From: Streptomyces blattellae
Lineage (GTDB): Bacteria > Actinomycetota > Actinomycetes > Streptomycetales > Streptomycetaceae
Assembly: GCF_009709555.1 (NCBI RefSeq)
Contig: NZ_WJBG01000147.1
Span: forward strand, 26,747 to 90,746
Direction of reading: 5' to 3'
DNA length: 64,000 nucleotides
The notes under the pieces are model-generated. The model saw nothing but the letters and a program-made list of their open reading frames with translations, made no database searches and was not told the origin of the DNA. Numbering within the stretch: the stretch's first letter is position 1; every line of letters begins with the position of its first letter. Made by a program: the position numbers and the translations under genes. This document shows positions 31,814 through 40,846 of this stretch, one piece after another.

Positions 31814-32577
31814 GCGGGTCCCTCTGGCCGGGCACCTCGCGCAACGTACTCGCGGCTTCGCGAGACCCGCGCCGGCAGATCGGGATCGGCGTCGGACGTG
31901 TCGTAGGCAGCGTCGCAGGAAAGCATCGGGCGGAGGATGTGCTTGCGGCCCTGTCGTTCGAGGGTGCCGTGCGGCAGGTCCATCGGCGCGGTGACGAGCG
32001 CGTCCGGGCCCACCGCGGCACGTACGGCCGTGGCACGCACAGCCGCGGCACGCACAGCCGCGGCACGCACAGCCGCGGCACGCACAGCCGCGGCACGCAC
32101 AGGCGTGGCACGCACAGGCGTGGCACGCACAGCCGTGGCACGCACAGCCGTGGCACGCACAGCCGTGGCACGCACAGCCGCGGCACGCACAGCCGCGGCA
32201 CGCACAGCCGTGGCACGCACAGCCGCGGCACGCACAGCCGTGGCACGCACAGCCGTGGCACGCACAGCCGTGGCACGCACAGCCGTGGCGAGGTCGCCTT
32301 CGGCGACGGCCCGCCCCGGCCCCGGCCGGACGCGGGCCCGGAAGTCGTCGTACACCTCCCGTCGCACCCGGCCGCCGGGGACGGAGCGGGCGTAGAACAC
32401 GCCGGTCCACTCGGCCGCCGCACGCGCACGCCGGCCGTCGGCGAGGTGCGGGTGGCGGACGACGAGGCCGTCGCCCTTGAGCACGGTGAAGTCACGGAAG
32501 TCGGCGCGGTGCGCCGCGTACGCGCTGGACTCGCTGGCCGTCGCGGCGATCGCGGTGCGCGGGCAGGCTGGTGGCAT
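31810..32577 (-). CDS. Unknown protein with a 5-residue repeat tract
   Basis: 255 residues from ATG 32577, with GGAG upstream. The N-terminal about 95 residues (FRDFTVLKGDGLVVRHPHL, then EWTGVFYARSVPGG) and the C-terminal about 65 residues (APMDLPHGTLERQGRKHIL) are complex and look genuine. Between them are about 17 copies of TAVRA/AAVRA, encoded by a 15-bp minisatellite. I recognise no family. Overlaps with the ROK kinase start and a 44-bp gap from the permease show that it is translated in the sugar operon. Without the tract the protein would be about 170 residues, so the repeat is probably a recent expansion that keeps the frame. A regulator, a hydrolase subunit or an accessory of the importer are all possible. 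Confidence 0.65.
   Translation of the reverse strand: MPPACPRTAIAATASESSAYAAHRADFRDFTVLKGDGLVVRHPHLADGRRARAAAEWTGVFYARSVPGGRVRREVYDDFRARVRPGPGRAVAEGDLATAVRATAVRATAVRATAVRAAAVRATAVRAAAVRAAAVRATAVRATAVRATAVRATPVRATPVRAAAVRAAAVRAAAVRAAAVRATAVRAAVGPDALVTAPMDLPHGTLERQGRKHILRPMLSCDAAYDTSDADPDLPARVSRSREYVARGARPEGPA
32026..32289. repeat. 15-bp minisatellite, about 17 copies, inside a gene
   Basis: Unit GTGGCACGCACAGCC with single-base variants (GCGGCACGC, GTGGCACGCACAGGC). It has no spacers, so it is not a CRISPR array. The unit length is a multiple of three; every copy keeps the frame of the leftward gene, and rightward frames also stay open. Confidence 0.95.
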
Positions 32578-32621
32578 GTGGGACTCCGTTCCGTTGCGGG
32601 CTGCGTACCGGCGGCGATCGG

Positions 32622-33491
32622 TCAGCGTCCGGCGATGCCCGCCGTCGCGATGCCCCTCACGAGATGCTTCTGCAGCGCGATCACGATGAGCGTCGTGGGG
32701 ATCATGGAGATGATCGACGCCGCCATCTGCAGGTCCCACCGGGTGCCGAACTGCCCGGAGAACGTGGCGAGTCCGATGGGAAGCGTGCCGAGATAGGGGT
32801 AGTCGTTGACCACGATCAGCGGCCACAGATAGCTGTTCCAGAAGTTGATGAAGGTGAAGACGCTCAGCACCGCGACGGCCGACCGCGCCAGCGGGAGGAT
32901 GATCTGCAGGAAGGTGCGCAGCGGTCCCGCGCCGTCCACGCGTGCCGCCTCCTCCAGCTCGTACGGGATGCCGCGGAAGAACTGCCGCATGAGGAACGTG
33001 CCGAACGCGGTGAAGGCGAACGGCAGGATGAGCGCCTGCGGGGTGTTGACCCAGCCGAACCACTTCATGAGCTGGAACATCGGCACGACGAGCACCTCCT
33101 GCGGCACCATCAGCGTGAACAGGAAGAGGACGAAGACGGCATCCCTGCCCCGCCATCGCAGCCGCCCGAAGGCGTAGCCGGCGGTCGTGGAGACGGCGAG
33201 CACCACGGCCGTTCCGGCGACCGCGACCATGAGCGAGTTTCCTATGTAGGTGAGGAACGGGCCGAAGCGGAACACCTCGATGAAGTTGTCCCAGCGCGTC
33301 TCGTCGCCGATCAAGGTCGGTGGTACGGAGAAGATCTGGTCGTTCGGCTTCAGCGCCGAGAAGAACGCGTAGATGAGCGGCGACGCGAACAGCAGCGCGG
33401 CGAGGACGACCGCCACGTACTGCACGACGAGGCCGAGCGGGCGACGCGGCAGGGATTCGGCGGCCGACGGCTGCGGCGGGTCAGACTTCAT
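32622..33491 (-). CDS. Carbohydrate ABC transporter permease (MalG-like)
   Basis: 289 residues with six membrane helices; start LGLVVQYVAVVLAALLFASPLIYAFFSAL. The cytoplasmic EAA loop is ELEEAARVDGAGPLRTFLQIILP, the docking site for the MsiK-type ATPase. It overlaps the other permease by 11 bp. Inner-membrane half of a CUT1 sugar importer; no ATPase gene is nearby, as usual in Streptomyces, where MsiK is shared. Confidence 0.93.
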   Translation of the reverse strand: MKSDPPQPSAAESLPRRPLGLVVQYVAVVLAALLFASPLIYAFFSALKPNDQIFSVPPTLIGDETRWDNFIEVFRFGPFLTYIGNSLMVAVAGTAVVLAVSTTAGYAFGRLRWRGRDAVFVLFLFTLMVPQEVLVVPMFQLMKWFGWVNTPQALILPFAFTAFGTFLMRQFFRGIPYELEEAARVDGAGPLRTFLQIILPLARSAVAVLSVFTFINFWNSYLWPLIVVNDYPYLGTLPIGLATFSGQFGTRWDLQMAASIISMIPTTLIVIALQKHLVRGIATAGIAGR

Positions 33492-34473
33492 AGTGCACCC
33501 ACCTCTTCTGCGCCGAGAACTGCAGCACCGTCAGAGCGATGATGACGGCGAAGAGGATCCATGCGGCCGCCGCCGCCAGGCCCATCTTCTGGTACGTGAA
33601 CGCCTGGTCGTAGATGAACATCACGAGCGGCATGGTCGAGTTGCCGGGACCGCCGCCGGTGAGCAGCTGCGGCTGGGCGAACACCTGCATCGACGAAATC
33701 ATCGTCATCACCGTCGTGAAGAAGATCGCCGGCGACAACAGCGGCACCGTGACCTGGAAGAGCATCCGCGCGCCGCGGGCTCCGTCGATGCGGGCCGCCT
33801 CGATGACCGACTCGGGGAGCTGTTCGAGCGCGGCGCAGAAGACGAGCATGTTGTAGCCCATGCCCTGCCATACCGACATGACGACGACCATCGCCATCGC
33901 CCACTGGGGGTGGTTGAGGAAGCTCGGCAGCTCGTACCCGAAGAGCGAGGTCGAAGCGCCGTTGAACAGGCCCTTCGGCTGCAGGAGCATCCTCCACACG
34001 AGGACGTTGGCGACCATCGGCGTCACTACGGGGATGAAGAACAGGACGCGGAAGACCGCCCGCCCGCGCAGCCTCGGGCCGAGCAGCAGCGCGAGCCCCA
34101 GCGACACCACGAGGTTCATCGGCACGAACAGCAGCGTGAACACCGCGGAGTTGCGCAGCGCCGGCCAGAAGTCCGGGTGCGTGGTGAACAGCTCGGTGTA
34201 GTTGCCGAGGCCGACGAACTCGCGGTCACCCCAGGCCGGCCAGTCGTAGAGGCTCATGACGATGGACAGCACGACCGGGGCGACGGTGAAGACGGTGAGG
34301 CCCGCCAGCGCCGGAGTCATGAACCCCAGCGCATGGCGGGATTCGGTCTTCCGCAGCAGGCTGCGGCTACGACTGCTCCTACGACTGCCGCTACGGCGGC
34401 GGCTGCGGTTGCGGCTCCGTCTGCGCCCGGGATCCGTCGTGACGTGGGTGACGTGGGCGGCGGTGGCCTCCAT
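33481..34473 (-). CDS. Carbohydrate ABC transporter permease (MalF-like)
   Basis: About 330 residues from ATG 34473, 4 bp after the binding-protein stop (an in-frame GTG overlapping that stop is an alternative). The N-terminal tail is an Arg/Ser-rich cytoplasmic extension (RRRSRNRSRRRS) encoded by short CGG/CTA-type repeats. Six transmembrane segments follow, with LGFMTPALAGLTVFTVAPVV first and the EAA loop LPESVIEAARIDGARGARMLF. Pairs with the MalG-like subunit in a CUT1 importer. Confidence 0.92.
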   Translation of the reverse strand: MEATAAHVTHVTTDPGRRRSRNRSRRRSGSRRSSRSRSLLRKTESRHALGFMTPALAGLTVFTVAPVVLSIVMSLYDWPAWGDREFVGLGNYTELFTTHPDFWPALRNSAVFTLLFVPMNLVVSLGLALLLGPRLRGRAVFRVLFFIPVVTPMVANVLVWRMLLQPKGLFNGASTSLFGYELPSFLNHPQWAMAMVVVMSVWQGMGYNMLVFCAALEQLPESVIEAARIDGARGARMLFQVTVPLLSPAIFFTTVMTMISSMQVFAQPQLLTGGGPGNSTMPLVMFIYDQAFTYQKMGLAAAAAWILFAVIIALTVLQFSAQKRWVHYEV

Positions 34474-34477
34474 GCCG

Positions 34478-35734
34478 TCACTCACCGAACTGCTGCTGCG
34501 TCTGCTCAAGGACATCCGAGATCGTCGTCCGGCCGGTGTACACCGACACGAGATCCGGCGTGATGGCCTCGTTGATCTCCGCCCAGTCGGGCGTCGAACG
34601 CTGCCCCTCAAGGTTCGAGAACGCGGCGTCGAAAGCCTTCTCCACCTCGTCGCGGACGCCCGCGTCGAGTGACTCGAAGTAGAGCGGCTGCGACGAGGTC
34701 CGCGCCGGGTAACTGCGGCCGGACGACGCGATCTGGTTCTGGGCCTGCTCGCCGACGAGCGAGCCGAGCACCTTCAGGGCCGCCTCCTTGTTCTCGCAGT
34801 CCTTCGAGATGCCGTATCCCGAGCCGAGCACGAGACCGAGGCGCTCGCCGTCCTGGCTGGGGAGATCGGCCATGCCCGCTTCGAAGCCCGCCTCGTTGTT
34901 CAGGTAGGTGACGGCGTTCCATGTGCCGTCGACGGCCATGGCGACGTTCCCCGCCTGATACTCCTGCTCGCCCCAGCTGGTTTCCGCCGCCGACGGCGGC
35001 ACCGAGCCGTAGCCGTCCTCGGCCATGCGCGCGTACCACTCCGATGCCTCGACGAACGCGGGATCGTCGAGCGTCAGCGCGCCCGACTCGTCGACCGGCT
35101 GGGTGCCCGCCTTCGCGATCGGCAGCGCCATCCACTGGAGTTCACTCATGGCCATGCCGAATCCGGGGTGCTCGTCGGTCGTCGTGCTCTTGACCGCGGC
35201 GTCGAAGTCATCGAAGGACCAGCCGGCGGCGGGCTCGGGCGTACCGGTCTCCGCGAACATGTCCTTGTTGTAGAAGACCGTCATCGCCGCGACGTCGTAC
35301 GGCAGACCGTAGAGCTCCCCGTCGTAGCTCATGATGTCGAGCGAGCCGTCGGTGAAGTCGGCCTTGTCGATGCCCGCGGTCTTGAGGTCGGCGTCGGTGA
35401 GCGGCATGAACGCCTCGTGATAGCCGGACAGCCGCTGGCCGTTCATGGCGGTGATGCACGCGACGTCGCCCGACGAGAGGTTCGTCGTGAGCTTCGTGAA
35501 GTAGTCGTCCCACGGGGCGTGCTGGAGTTTGATCTCGATGTCCGGGTTCTCGGCGCGGGCGATCTCAAGCTGCGCCTGTAGCGCCTCGATGTCGGACTCG
35601 GCAGCCGCCCACATGTTCCAGACGATCGTCTCCGAGGACGATCCGCCGTTCTCGGACGACGGCGTGCCGCACGCGGTGAGTGTGAAGGCGACGCCGGTCG
35701 CGACGACCGCTGCGAGGGACTTGCCCATCTTCAT
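34478..35734 (-). CDS. Sugar ABC transporter solute-binding lipoprotein
   Basis: 418 residues. Lipoprotein signal MKMGKSLAAVVATGVAFTLTACG with lipobox LTAC (Cys22), then a CUT1-type binding domain: TIVWNMWAAAESDIEALQAQ, LYGLPYDVAAMTVFYNKDMF and GNVAMAVDGTWNAVTYL. It captures an oligosaccharide or monosaccharide outside the membrane. The co-encoded fucosidase and hexosaminidase point to a fucose- or GlcNAc-containing ligand; this is inference from context only. Confidence 0.92.
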   Translation of the reverse strand: MKMGKSLAAVVATGVAFTLTACGTPSSENGGSSSETIVWNMWAAAESDIEALQAQLEIARAENPDIEIKLQHAPWDDYFTKLTTNLSSGDVACITAMNGQRLSGYHEAFMPLTDADLKTAGIDKADFTDGSLDIMSYDGELYGLPYDVAAMTVFYNKDMFAETGTPEPAAGWSFDDFDAAVKSTTTDEHPGFGMAMSELQWMALPIAKAGTQPVDESGALTLDDPAFVEASEWYARMAEDGYGSVPPSAAETSWGEQEYQAGNVAMAVDGTWNAVTYLNNEAGFEAGMADLPSQDGERLGLVLGSGYGISKDCENKEAALKVLGSLVGEQAQNQIASSGRSYPARTSSQPLYFESLDAGVRDEVEKAFDAAFSNLEGQRSTPDWAEINEAITPDLVSVYTGRTTISDVLEQTQQQFGE

Positions 35735-35809
35735 GGTGTCTTCCCGTCTTTCAGGGTTGTCTCAGGGTTCTTGGATGCCGGTCAGGCACTGCCGGTCAGG
35801 CACTGCCGG

Positions 35810-37084
35810 TCAGGCACCCGGTTCGAGGTAGAGCTCGATCACGGGAACCGCGACCTCTGGCCGGACCGTGGGCAGGTGGAGCGTCAGGGTGCCGGCGGGC
35901 TGGCCGCCGGGCTCGGTGTTCCATGCCTGCTGATCGGGGGCGATCTCGCTGGTACGGAGCTGGGAACCGTCGTGCAGCAGGCGCGCGAAGCGCACCTTGC
36001 CGGCGAGGTCGCGCAGGTGGACGTGGCCGAACGGCCAGGTGAAGAGGTGGAGGTAGAGGCGGTCGTCGCGGCGTGTGAAGACGGCCCCTGACGGTGCGTC
36101 CCAGCGTGCCGCGCCGGCCCCGATGACGGCTCGCTCGTGCAGCGCCATCCACTCACCGATCGATTCGAGGGAGCGGAGATCGTGGGGAGCGACTGCCCCG
36201 CGGCCGTCAGGGCCGACGTTGAGGAGCAGGTTGCCGTTCTTCGACACCGTGTCGACGAGCATGCGGATGACCAGGTCCGGGCTCTTGTGGCCGAGGTTGT
36301 CGCGGTCGTAGCCCCATGAGCCGTTGAGGGTCTGGCAGGCCTCCCACCTCACCTCGGCGCCGTCGCGTTCGAGTGGCGCGTCCGGCTGGTACTGCTCGGG
36401 GGTGACGAGGTCACCGGGGATCCAGAGGCGGTCGTTGACGATGATGTCGGGCTGCAGCTCGCGCGTCATGGCGAGCAGTCCCTCCGAGTCCCAGTCTTCG
36501 GGCCCCTTGCCCTCCCAGCCGTCGCGCGGGTCGACGTAGGTGAAGTCGTAGAAGAGGTAGTCGATCTTCCCGTAGCCGGTGAGGAGCTCCCGCAGCTGGC
36601 CGTGCAGATACGCGCGGTATCGGGCCATGTCGCGGCCCGCGTTCAGCTCGCGGGCGTCGGGGCGGTCGCGCAGTGGGTGGTGGTAGTCGATCGTGAAGTC
36701 GGGGTGGTGCCAGTCGATGAGCGAGAAGTACAGCCCCACCCGGATCCCCTCGGCACGGAACGCTTCGAGGAACTCGCGCACCAGGTCGCGGCCGCAGGCA
36801 CGGACGCTGCTGTAGTCGGAGAGTGCCGTGTCGAACAGCGTGAAGCCCTCGTGGTGCTTCGAGGTGAGAACGGCGTACCGCATGCCCGCCCGCTTCGCGG
36901 CCCGGGCCATCGCCGGGGCATCGAACCGGTCCGGGTCGAAGAAGGCGGTGTGCTTCTCGTACTCCTCGGGTGATGTGCGCTCGCGCGACATGACCCATTC
37001 GTGACGGGCGAGCGTGCTGTAGAGCCCGAAGTGGATGAACAGGCCGAAGCGGTCGCGCGTGAACCATTCGTGCGGATGCGCCAT
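35810..37084 (-). CDS. GH29 alpha-L-fucosidase
   Basis: 424 residues from ATG 37084, with GGAGGAGG just upstream; an in-frame ATG at 37126 is an alternative adding 14 residues. GH29 landmarks: HEWFTRDRFGLFIHFGLYS at the N-terminus, TSKHHEGFTLFDTALSDYSS (residues 74-93), GLYFSLIDWHHPD and IDYLFYDFTYVD with candidate nucleophile Asp180. The C-terminus is a beta-sandwich. No signal peptide, so it acts in the cytoplasm after import. First gene of the leftward sugar operon, divergent from its probable ROK repressor. Confidence 0.9.
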   Translation of the reverse strand: MAHPHEWFTRDRFGLFIHFGLYSTLARHEWVMSRERTSPEEYEKHTAFFDPDRFDAPAMARAAKRAGMRYAVLTSKHHEGFTLFDTALSDYSSVRACGRDLVREFLEAFRAEGIRVGLYFSLIDWHHPDFTIDYHHPLRDRPDARELNAGRDMARYRAYLHGQLRELLTGYGKIDYLFYDFTYVDPRDGWEGKGPEDWDSEGLLAMTRELQPDIIVNDRLWIPGDLVTPEQYQPDAPLERDGAEVRWEACQTLNGSWGYDRDNLGHKSPDLVIRMLVDTVSKNGNLLLNVGPDGRGAVAPHDLRSLESIGEWMALHERAVIGAGAARWDAPSGAVFTRRDDRLYLHLFTWPFGHVHLRDLAGKVRFARLLHDGSQLRTSEIAPDQQAWNTEPGGQPAGTLTLHLPTVRPEVAVPVIELYLEPGA

Positions 37085-37162
37085 CGAGCCTCCTCCATTG
37101 CCGTCGGCGACTTCGTAAGCTTCCATCGGGTATTCACTCCCGAGTTCCGGAGGGTATCGACA

Positions 37163-37206
37163 GAAGTAACGCGTATAAAGTGTCGATAAAATAACGATAA
37201 AGTTAC
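37163..37206. promoter_or_regulatory. Divergent control region with phased ATAAA repeats and inverted GTAAC/GTTAC
   Basis: ATAAA occurs at 37174, 37185 and 37196, exactly 11 bp apart; the last two are extended to CGATAAA (37183, 37194). The block is bracketed by AGTAAC (37164-37169) and GTTACT (37201-37206). It is the only AT-rich patch of the region and lies between the fucosidase operon and the ROK repressor, so it is the likely operator. Confidence 0.6.
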
Positions 37207-37312
37207 TGCGGCGCCGTAAGAAGTCGGCAGCACCACGCCCAGCCAGTTGCGCCCAGCCAGTTGCCGCCCGGCACGGGCTGGACAGCAGGAGTCATCAAGG
37301 ACCGGAGCCCCC

Positions 37313-38464
37313 ATGCCCCACCGGAACACCGGCACTTCCGCCGCGCACCAGATCCTGATGCTGGTCGGCTCGGGACGGGCCCGCTCCCGCCGCGAGCTGG
37401 CCGAGGCGCTCGGCCTGTCCCCCTCGACCGTCTCGCAGCACGTACAGGGGCTGCTGACGAAGGGCCTCATCGTGGAGGGCGAGGCCGGCGAGTCGAGCGG
37501 CGGGCGGCGACCGCGCGAGCTCCGGCTTGTCGGGAGGACCGGTTTCCTCGGCGTGGTCGATCTCGGCGGCGCCCACGCACGCCTGGGCATCGCACGCCGC
37601 GGAGGGGAGATCGTCGCGACGGTGGAGGTTCCCGTCGACCTGCGCGCCGACCCCTCGACCGTGCTCGCGGGGCTGGCGGATGAGCTGACGGCGCTGAGCG
37701 AGAGCCTCGGCCTCGACGGCCCACTCGCGGGCGCCGGCATCGCACTTCCGGGGCCGGTCAATGTGGGACTGCGCACCGTCGAGAGCCCGTCGCGGATGCC
37801 GGGCTGGGCGGGGATCGACATCGGCGCACTGCTTGAGCGGGCGCTCGGCGTACCGACCGTCGTCGAGAACGACGCCAACGCGATGGCGCTCGGCGAACAC
37901 TTCGCCCACACGCCGCGCGCCCGGCACTCCGTGACGGTGAAGGCGGGCTCGGCGATCGGTGCGGGCGTCGTCGTCGACGGCCGGCTCTACCGGGGCACGG
38001 GCGGCGCGGCGGGAGACATCACGCACACGCGGGTCGGGGCGGCGGACGACACGCCCTGCTCATGCGGAAACCGGGGGTGCCTTGAGACGGTGTCGTCGGG
38101 CGCCGGTCTCGTACGCATGCTGCGGGAGAAGGACTACCCCGTGACATCGACGGCCGACGTCATCGCGCTGGTTCAGGACGCCGACCCGATCGCGACGACG
38201 CTCACGCGCACCGCCGGCCGACACCTCGGTGAAGTGCTCTGCACCGTCGTGAACTTCTTCAATCCGGCGGCGGTGTATCTCGGCGGCGCGCTGTCGACGC
38301 TCGAACCCTTCGTCTCGGCCATCCGCAGCCAGATCTACGAGGGCGCCCACCCACTCATGACCCGCGACCTCGCGATCGAACCGTCCTTCCTCGGCGCCGA
38401 CGCCAACATCGTCGGCATCACCCGCCTCATCGACGAGGCGCTGCTGCGTGATGCGGCCGGATAG
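37313..38464 (+). CDS. ROK family transcriptional repressor
   Basis: 383 residues from ATG 37313 (GGAG 6-7 bp upstream). N-terminal winged helix ARSRRELAEALGLSPSTVSQHVQGLLTKGLI (residues 22-52), then a ROK sugar-sensing domain with GVVDLGGAHARLGIARRG and the zinc motif CSCGNRGCLETVSSGAG. Divergent from the fucosidase-ABC operon, which it probably represses until a sugar or sugar phosphate binds. Confidence 0.92.
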   Translation: MPHRNTGTSAAHQILMLVGSGRARSRRELAEALGLSPSTVSQHVQGLLTKGLIVEGEAGESSGGRRPRELRLVGRTGFLGVVDLGGAHARLGIARRGGEIVATVEVPVDLRADPSTVLAGLADELTALSESLGLDGPLAGAGIALPGPVNVGLRTVESPSRMPGWAGIDIGALLERALGVPTVVENDANAMALGEHFAHTPRARHSVTVKAGSAIGAGVVVDGRLYRGTGGAAGDITHTRVGAADDTPCSCGNRGCLETVSSGAGLVRMLREKDYPVTSTADVIALVQDADPIATTLTRTAGRHLGEVLCTVVNFFNPAAVYLGGALSTLEPFVSAIRSQIYEGAHPLMTRDLAIEPSFLGADANIVGITRLIDEALLRDAAG

Positions 38465-38537
38465 CAACTGGCGGTCTCCAGCGGTCAGCAGCCCTGAGAC
38501 GGTCGCCGTGGCTGGACCGCCCCGGTCCGACGGGTTC

Positions 38538-38552
38538 CTGACGCTGCGTCAG
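38538..38552. promoter_or_regulatory. Palindromic operator, site H1
   Basis: CTGACGCTGCGTCAG, perfect palindrome, 68 bp upstream of the acyl-CoA synthetase ATG. A lone CTGACG half-site (38562-38567) lies between it and H2. Confidence 0.75.
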
Positions 38553-38572
38553 TTCAGTAATCTGACGGTAAT

Positions 38573-38587
38573 CTGACACGGCGTCAG
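38573..38587. promoter_or_regulatory. Palindromic operator, site H2
   Basis: CTGACACGGCGTCAG, one mismatch, 32 bp upstream of the acyl-CoA synthetase ATG. Its left end is 35 bp from that of H1. Confidence 0.7.
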
Positions 38588-38619
38588 TTTGTTGCCGTCA
38601 CACAGGAGCGGGGCGACCG

Positions 38620-40845
38620 ATGCTTGGATCAACCCACGGCACCCTTACCACCGACTCCCGCCGGGGCCGGGTCGTCGCATGCGGCGAGCAGCCCGCACCC
38701 GCCGTCCACGGCCGCCCGGCCGACGTGGACGACTACGACGTCAGCGGGCGTCCGCTGTACGCCGGCGTTCCCGATCTGGACCGGTTCTTCCGGCCCGAGT
38801 CCGTCGCCGTGATCGGCGCCTCGGACGGGGAGGGCCGGCCCAACACCGGCGTCACCCGGCAACTGTTGTCCTGGACCGAGCGGGTCGGGGCCCGTCTGTA
38901 TCCGGTGCATCCCACACGGGACTCCGTCTTCGGCATCTCCTGCTCTCCTTCCGTCCGCGACCTGCCCGAGCAGGTCGATCTCGCCGTACTGCTGGTCGCC
39001 GATCCCCTTCCCTTGATCGAGGAACTGGGCGAGGCCAAGGTGAAGTTCGCCGTCGTCTTCGCCTCCGGGTTCGCGGAGACGGGGGACGAGGGCGCCGTCG
39101 CGCAGGGGCGGCTGACGGCCGCCGTGGAGCGGGCCGGTGTGCGGCTGCTCGGGCCGAACACCAACCTGAACGCCTTCGAGCGGTTCCGCGACGACCTGGA
39201 AGGCCCCTCCATCGCCCTCATCACCCAGTCCGGTCATCAGGGACGCCCCGTCTTCGCCCTGCAGGAACTCGGCATCCGGCTCTCCCACTGGGCGCCCACC
39301 GGCAACGAGGCCGATCTGGAGACCGCCGACTTCATCTCCTACTTCGCCGAGCGCCCCGAAGTCGGTGCCATCGCCTGCTACATCGAGGGGCTGAAGGACG
39401 GCCGCTCCTTTCTGCTCGCCGCCGACCGGGCCGCCCGGCGCGGGGTGCCGGTCGTCGCGGTCAAGGTCGGCCGCACCGAGACCGGTGCCCGCACGGCCGC
39501 CTCACACACCGGCAAGCTGACCGGCGCGGACGAGGTGGTGGACGCGGCGATGCGGCAGTTCGGGGTGATCCGGGTCGACGGGCTAGACGAACTCCAGGAC
39601 AGCGCCGCCCTGTTGGCCCGCGCCCGTCCGCCCCGCGCCGATGGAGTCGTCGTCTATTCGATCTCGGGCGGCACGGGCGCGCACGTCGCCGACCTGGCGA
39701 GCGAGGCGGGCCTGCGGCTGCCGCAGCTGTCGGAGGCGCGGCAGGCCGAACTGCACCAGTGGATACCGGAGTATCTCAGCGTGGCCAACCCGGTAGACAA
39801 CGGCGGGCATCCGGTCGGGGACTGGCGCGGGCGGAAGATCATCGACGCGATTTTGGACGACCCGGAGGTCGGGGTGCTGATCTGCCCGGTCACCGGGCCC
39901 TTCCCGCCGCTCAGCGACCGGCTCGTGCGGGACCTGGTGGACGCGGCCGAGCGGACCGACAAGCTGGTGTGCGTGGTGTGGGGGTCGCCGGTCGGCACCG
40001 AGCCGGTGTACCGCGACGTGCTGCTCGGCTCCTCGCGCGTGGCCACCTTCCGCACGGTCGCGAACTGTCTCACCGCGGTCCGCGCCCACCTCGACCACCA
40101 CCGGTTCGTCACCGGCTACCGCTCCCCCTTCGACGAGGCACCGCGCACCCCTTCGCCCTCCTTCCGCAAGGCGCAGGCCCTGATGCGCCCAGGACAGCAA
40201 CTGAGCGAACACGCGGCGAAACAGCTGCTTCGCGCCTACGGAATCCGGGTGCCGCGCGAGCAGTTGGTGACCAGTGCGGCGGCGGCCGTGCGCGCGGCGG
40301 GCCTGGTCGGCTACCCCGTGGTCATGAAGGCATCCGGCGCGCAGATCGCCCACAAGACCGAGCTGGGCCTCGTGAAGATCGGACTGACCTCGGCCAGCCA
40401 AGTCCGGGACGCCTACCGCGAGCTGACGGACATCGCCCGCTACGAGGACGTCTCGCTGGACGGCGTCCTCGTCTGCCAGATGGTCGAGCGGGGCGTCGAA
40501 ATGGTCGTCGGCGTCACCCACGACGAACTCTTCGGACCCACCGTGACCGTCGGGCTCGGGGGTGTGCTCGTCGAGGTGCTGCGGGACACCGCCGTACGCG
40601 TGCCGCCCTTCGGTGAGGAGCAGGCGCGGGACATGCTCGCCGAACTGCGCGGGCGGGCCCTGCTGGACGGGGTCCGGGGGCGCCCCCCGGCGGACCTCGA
40701 CGCGCTCGTCGAAGTCGTCTTGCGGGTGCAGCGCATGGCACTGGAACTCGGGGACGACCTCGCGGAGCTGGACATCAATCCGCTGATGGTGCTGCCCAGG
40801 GGACAAGGCGCGGTGGCGCTGGACGCGTTGGCGGTGTGCCGCTGA
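38620..40845 (+). CDS. Acyl-CoA synthetase, NDP-forming (acetate-CoA ligase type)
   Basis: 741 residues from ATG 38620, GGAG upstream. Order: CoA-binding Rossmann domain (FFRPESVAVIGASDGEGRPNT, residues about 45-170), two succinyl-CoA-ligase-like domains (ITQSGHQGRPVFAL; VGRTETGARTAASHTGKLTG), then an ATP-grasp domain (LLRAYGIRVPREQLVTSAA; MKASGAQIAHKTELGLVKIG) with the end LAELDINPLMVLP. These enzymes activate acids to acyl-CoA, in many cases reversibly, via a phospho-histidine. Start of an operon with an enoyl-CoA hydratase; two operators precede it. Confidence 0.9.
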   Translation: MLGSTHGTLTTDSRRGRVVACGEQPAPAVHGRPADVDDYDVSGRPLYAGVPDLDRFFRPESVAVIGASDGEGRPNTGVTRQLLSWTERVGARLYPVHPTRDSVFGISCSPSVRDLPEQVDLAVLLVADPLPLIEELGEAKVKFAVVFASGFAETGDEGAVAQGRLTAAVERAGVRLLGPNTNLNAFERFRDDLEGPSIALITQSGHQGRPVFALQELGIRLSHWAPTGNEADLETADFISYFAERPEVGAIACYIEGLKDGRSFLLAADRAARRGVPVVAVKVGRTETGARTAASHTGKLTGADEVVDAAMRQFGVIRVDGLDELQDSAALLARARPPRADGVVVYSISGGTGAHVADLASEAGLRLPQLSEARQAELHQWIPEYLSVANPVDNGGHPVGDWRGRKIIDAILDDPEVGVLICPVTGPFPPLSDRLVRDLVDAAERTDKLVCVVWGSPVGTEPVYRDVLLGSSRVATFRTVANCLTAVRAHLDHHRFVTGYRSPFDEAPRTPSPSFRKAQALMRPGQQLSEHAAKQLLRAYGIRVPREQLVTSAAAAVRAAGLVGYPVVMKASGAQIAHKTELGLVKIGLTSASQVRDAYRELTDIARYEDVSLDGVLVCQMVERGVEMVVGVTHDELFGPTVTVGLGGVLVEVLRDTAVRVPPFGEEQARDMLAELRGRALLDGVRGRPPADLDALVEVVLRVQRMALELGDDLAELDINPLMVLPRGQGAVALDALAVCR

Positions 40846-40846
40846 G

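Noticed and set aside
32026..32289. CRISPR array
   Set aside because: Units are contiguous 15-mers without spacers and no cas gene is near.
31678..32796. Plus-strand open frame across the 15-bp minisatellite
   Set aside because: The repeat keeps several frames open; the minus frame has a start, ribosome site and operon overlaps.
38589..40616. 675-codon plus-strand frame overlapping the acyl-CoA synthetase
   Set aside because: Composition is Arg/Gly/Pro shadow type; the synthetase frame holds all family motifs.
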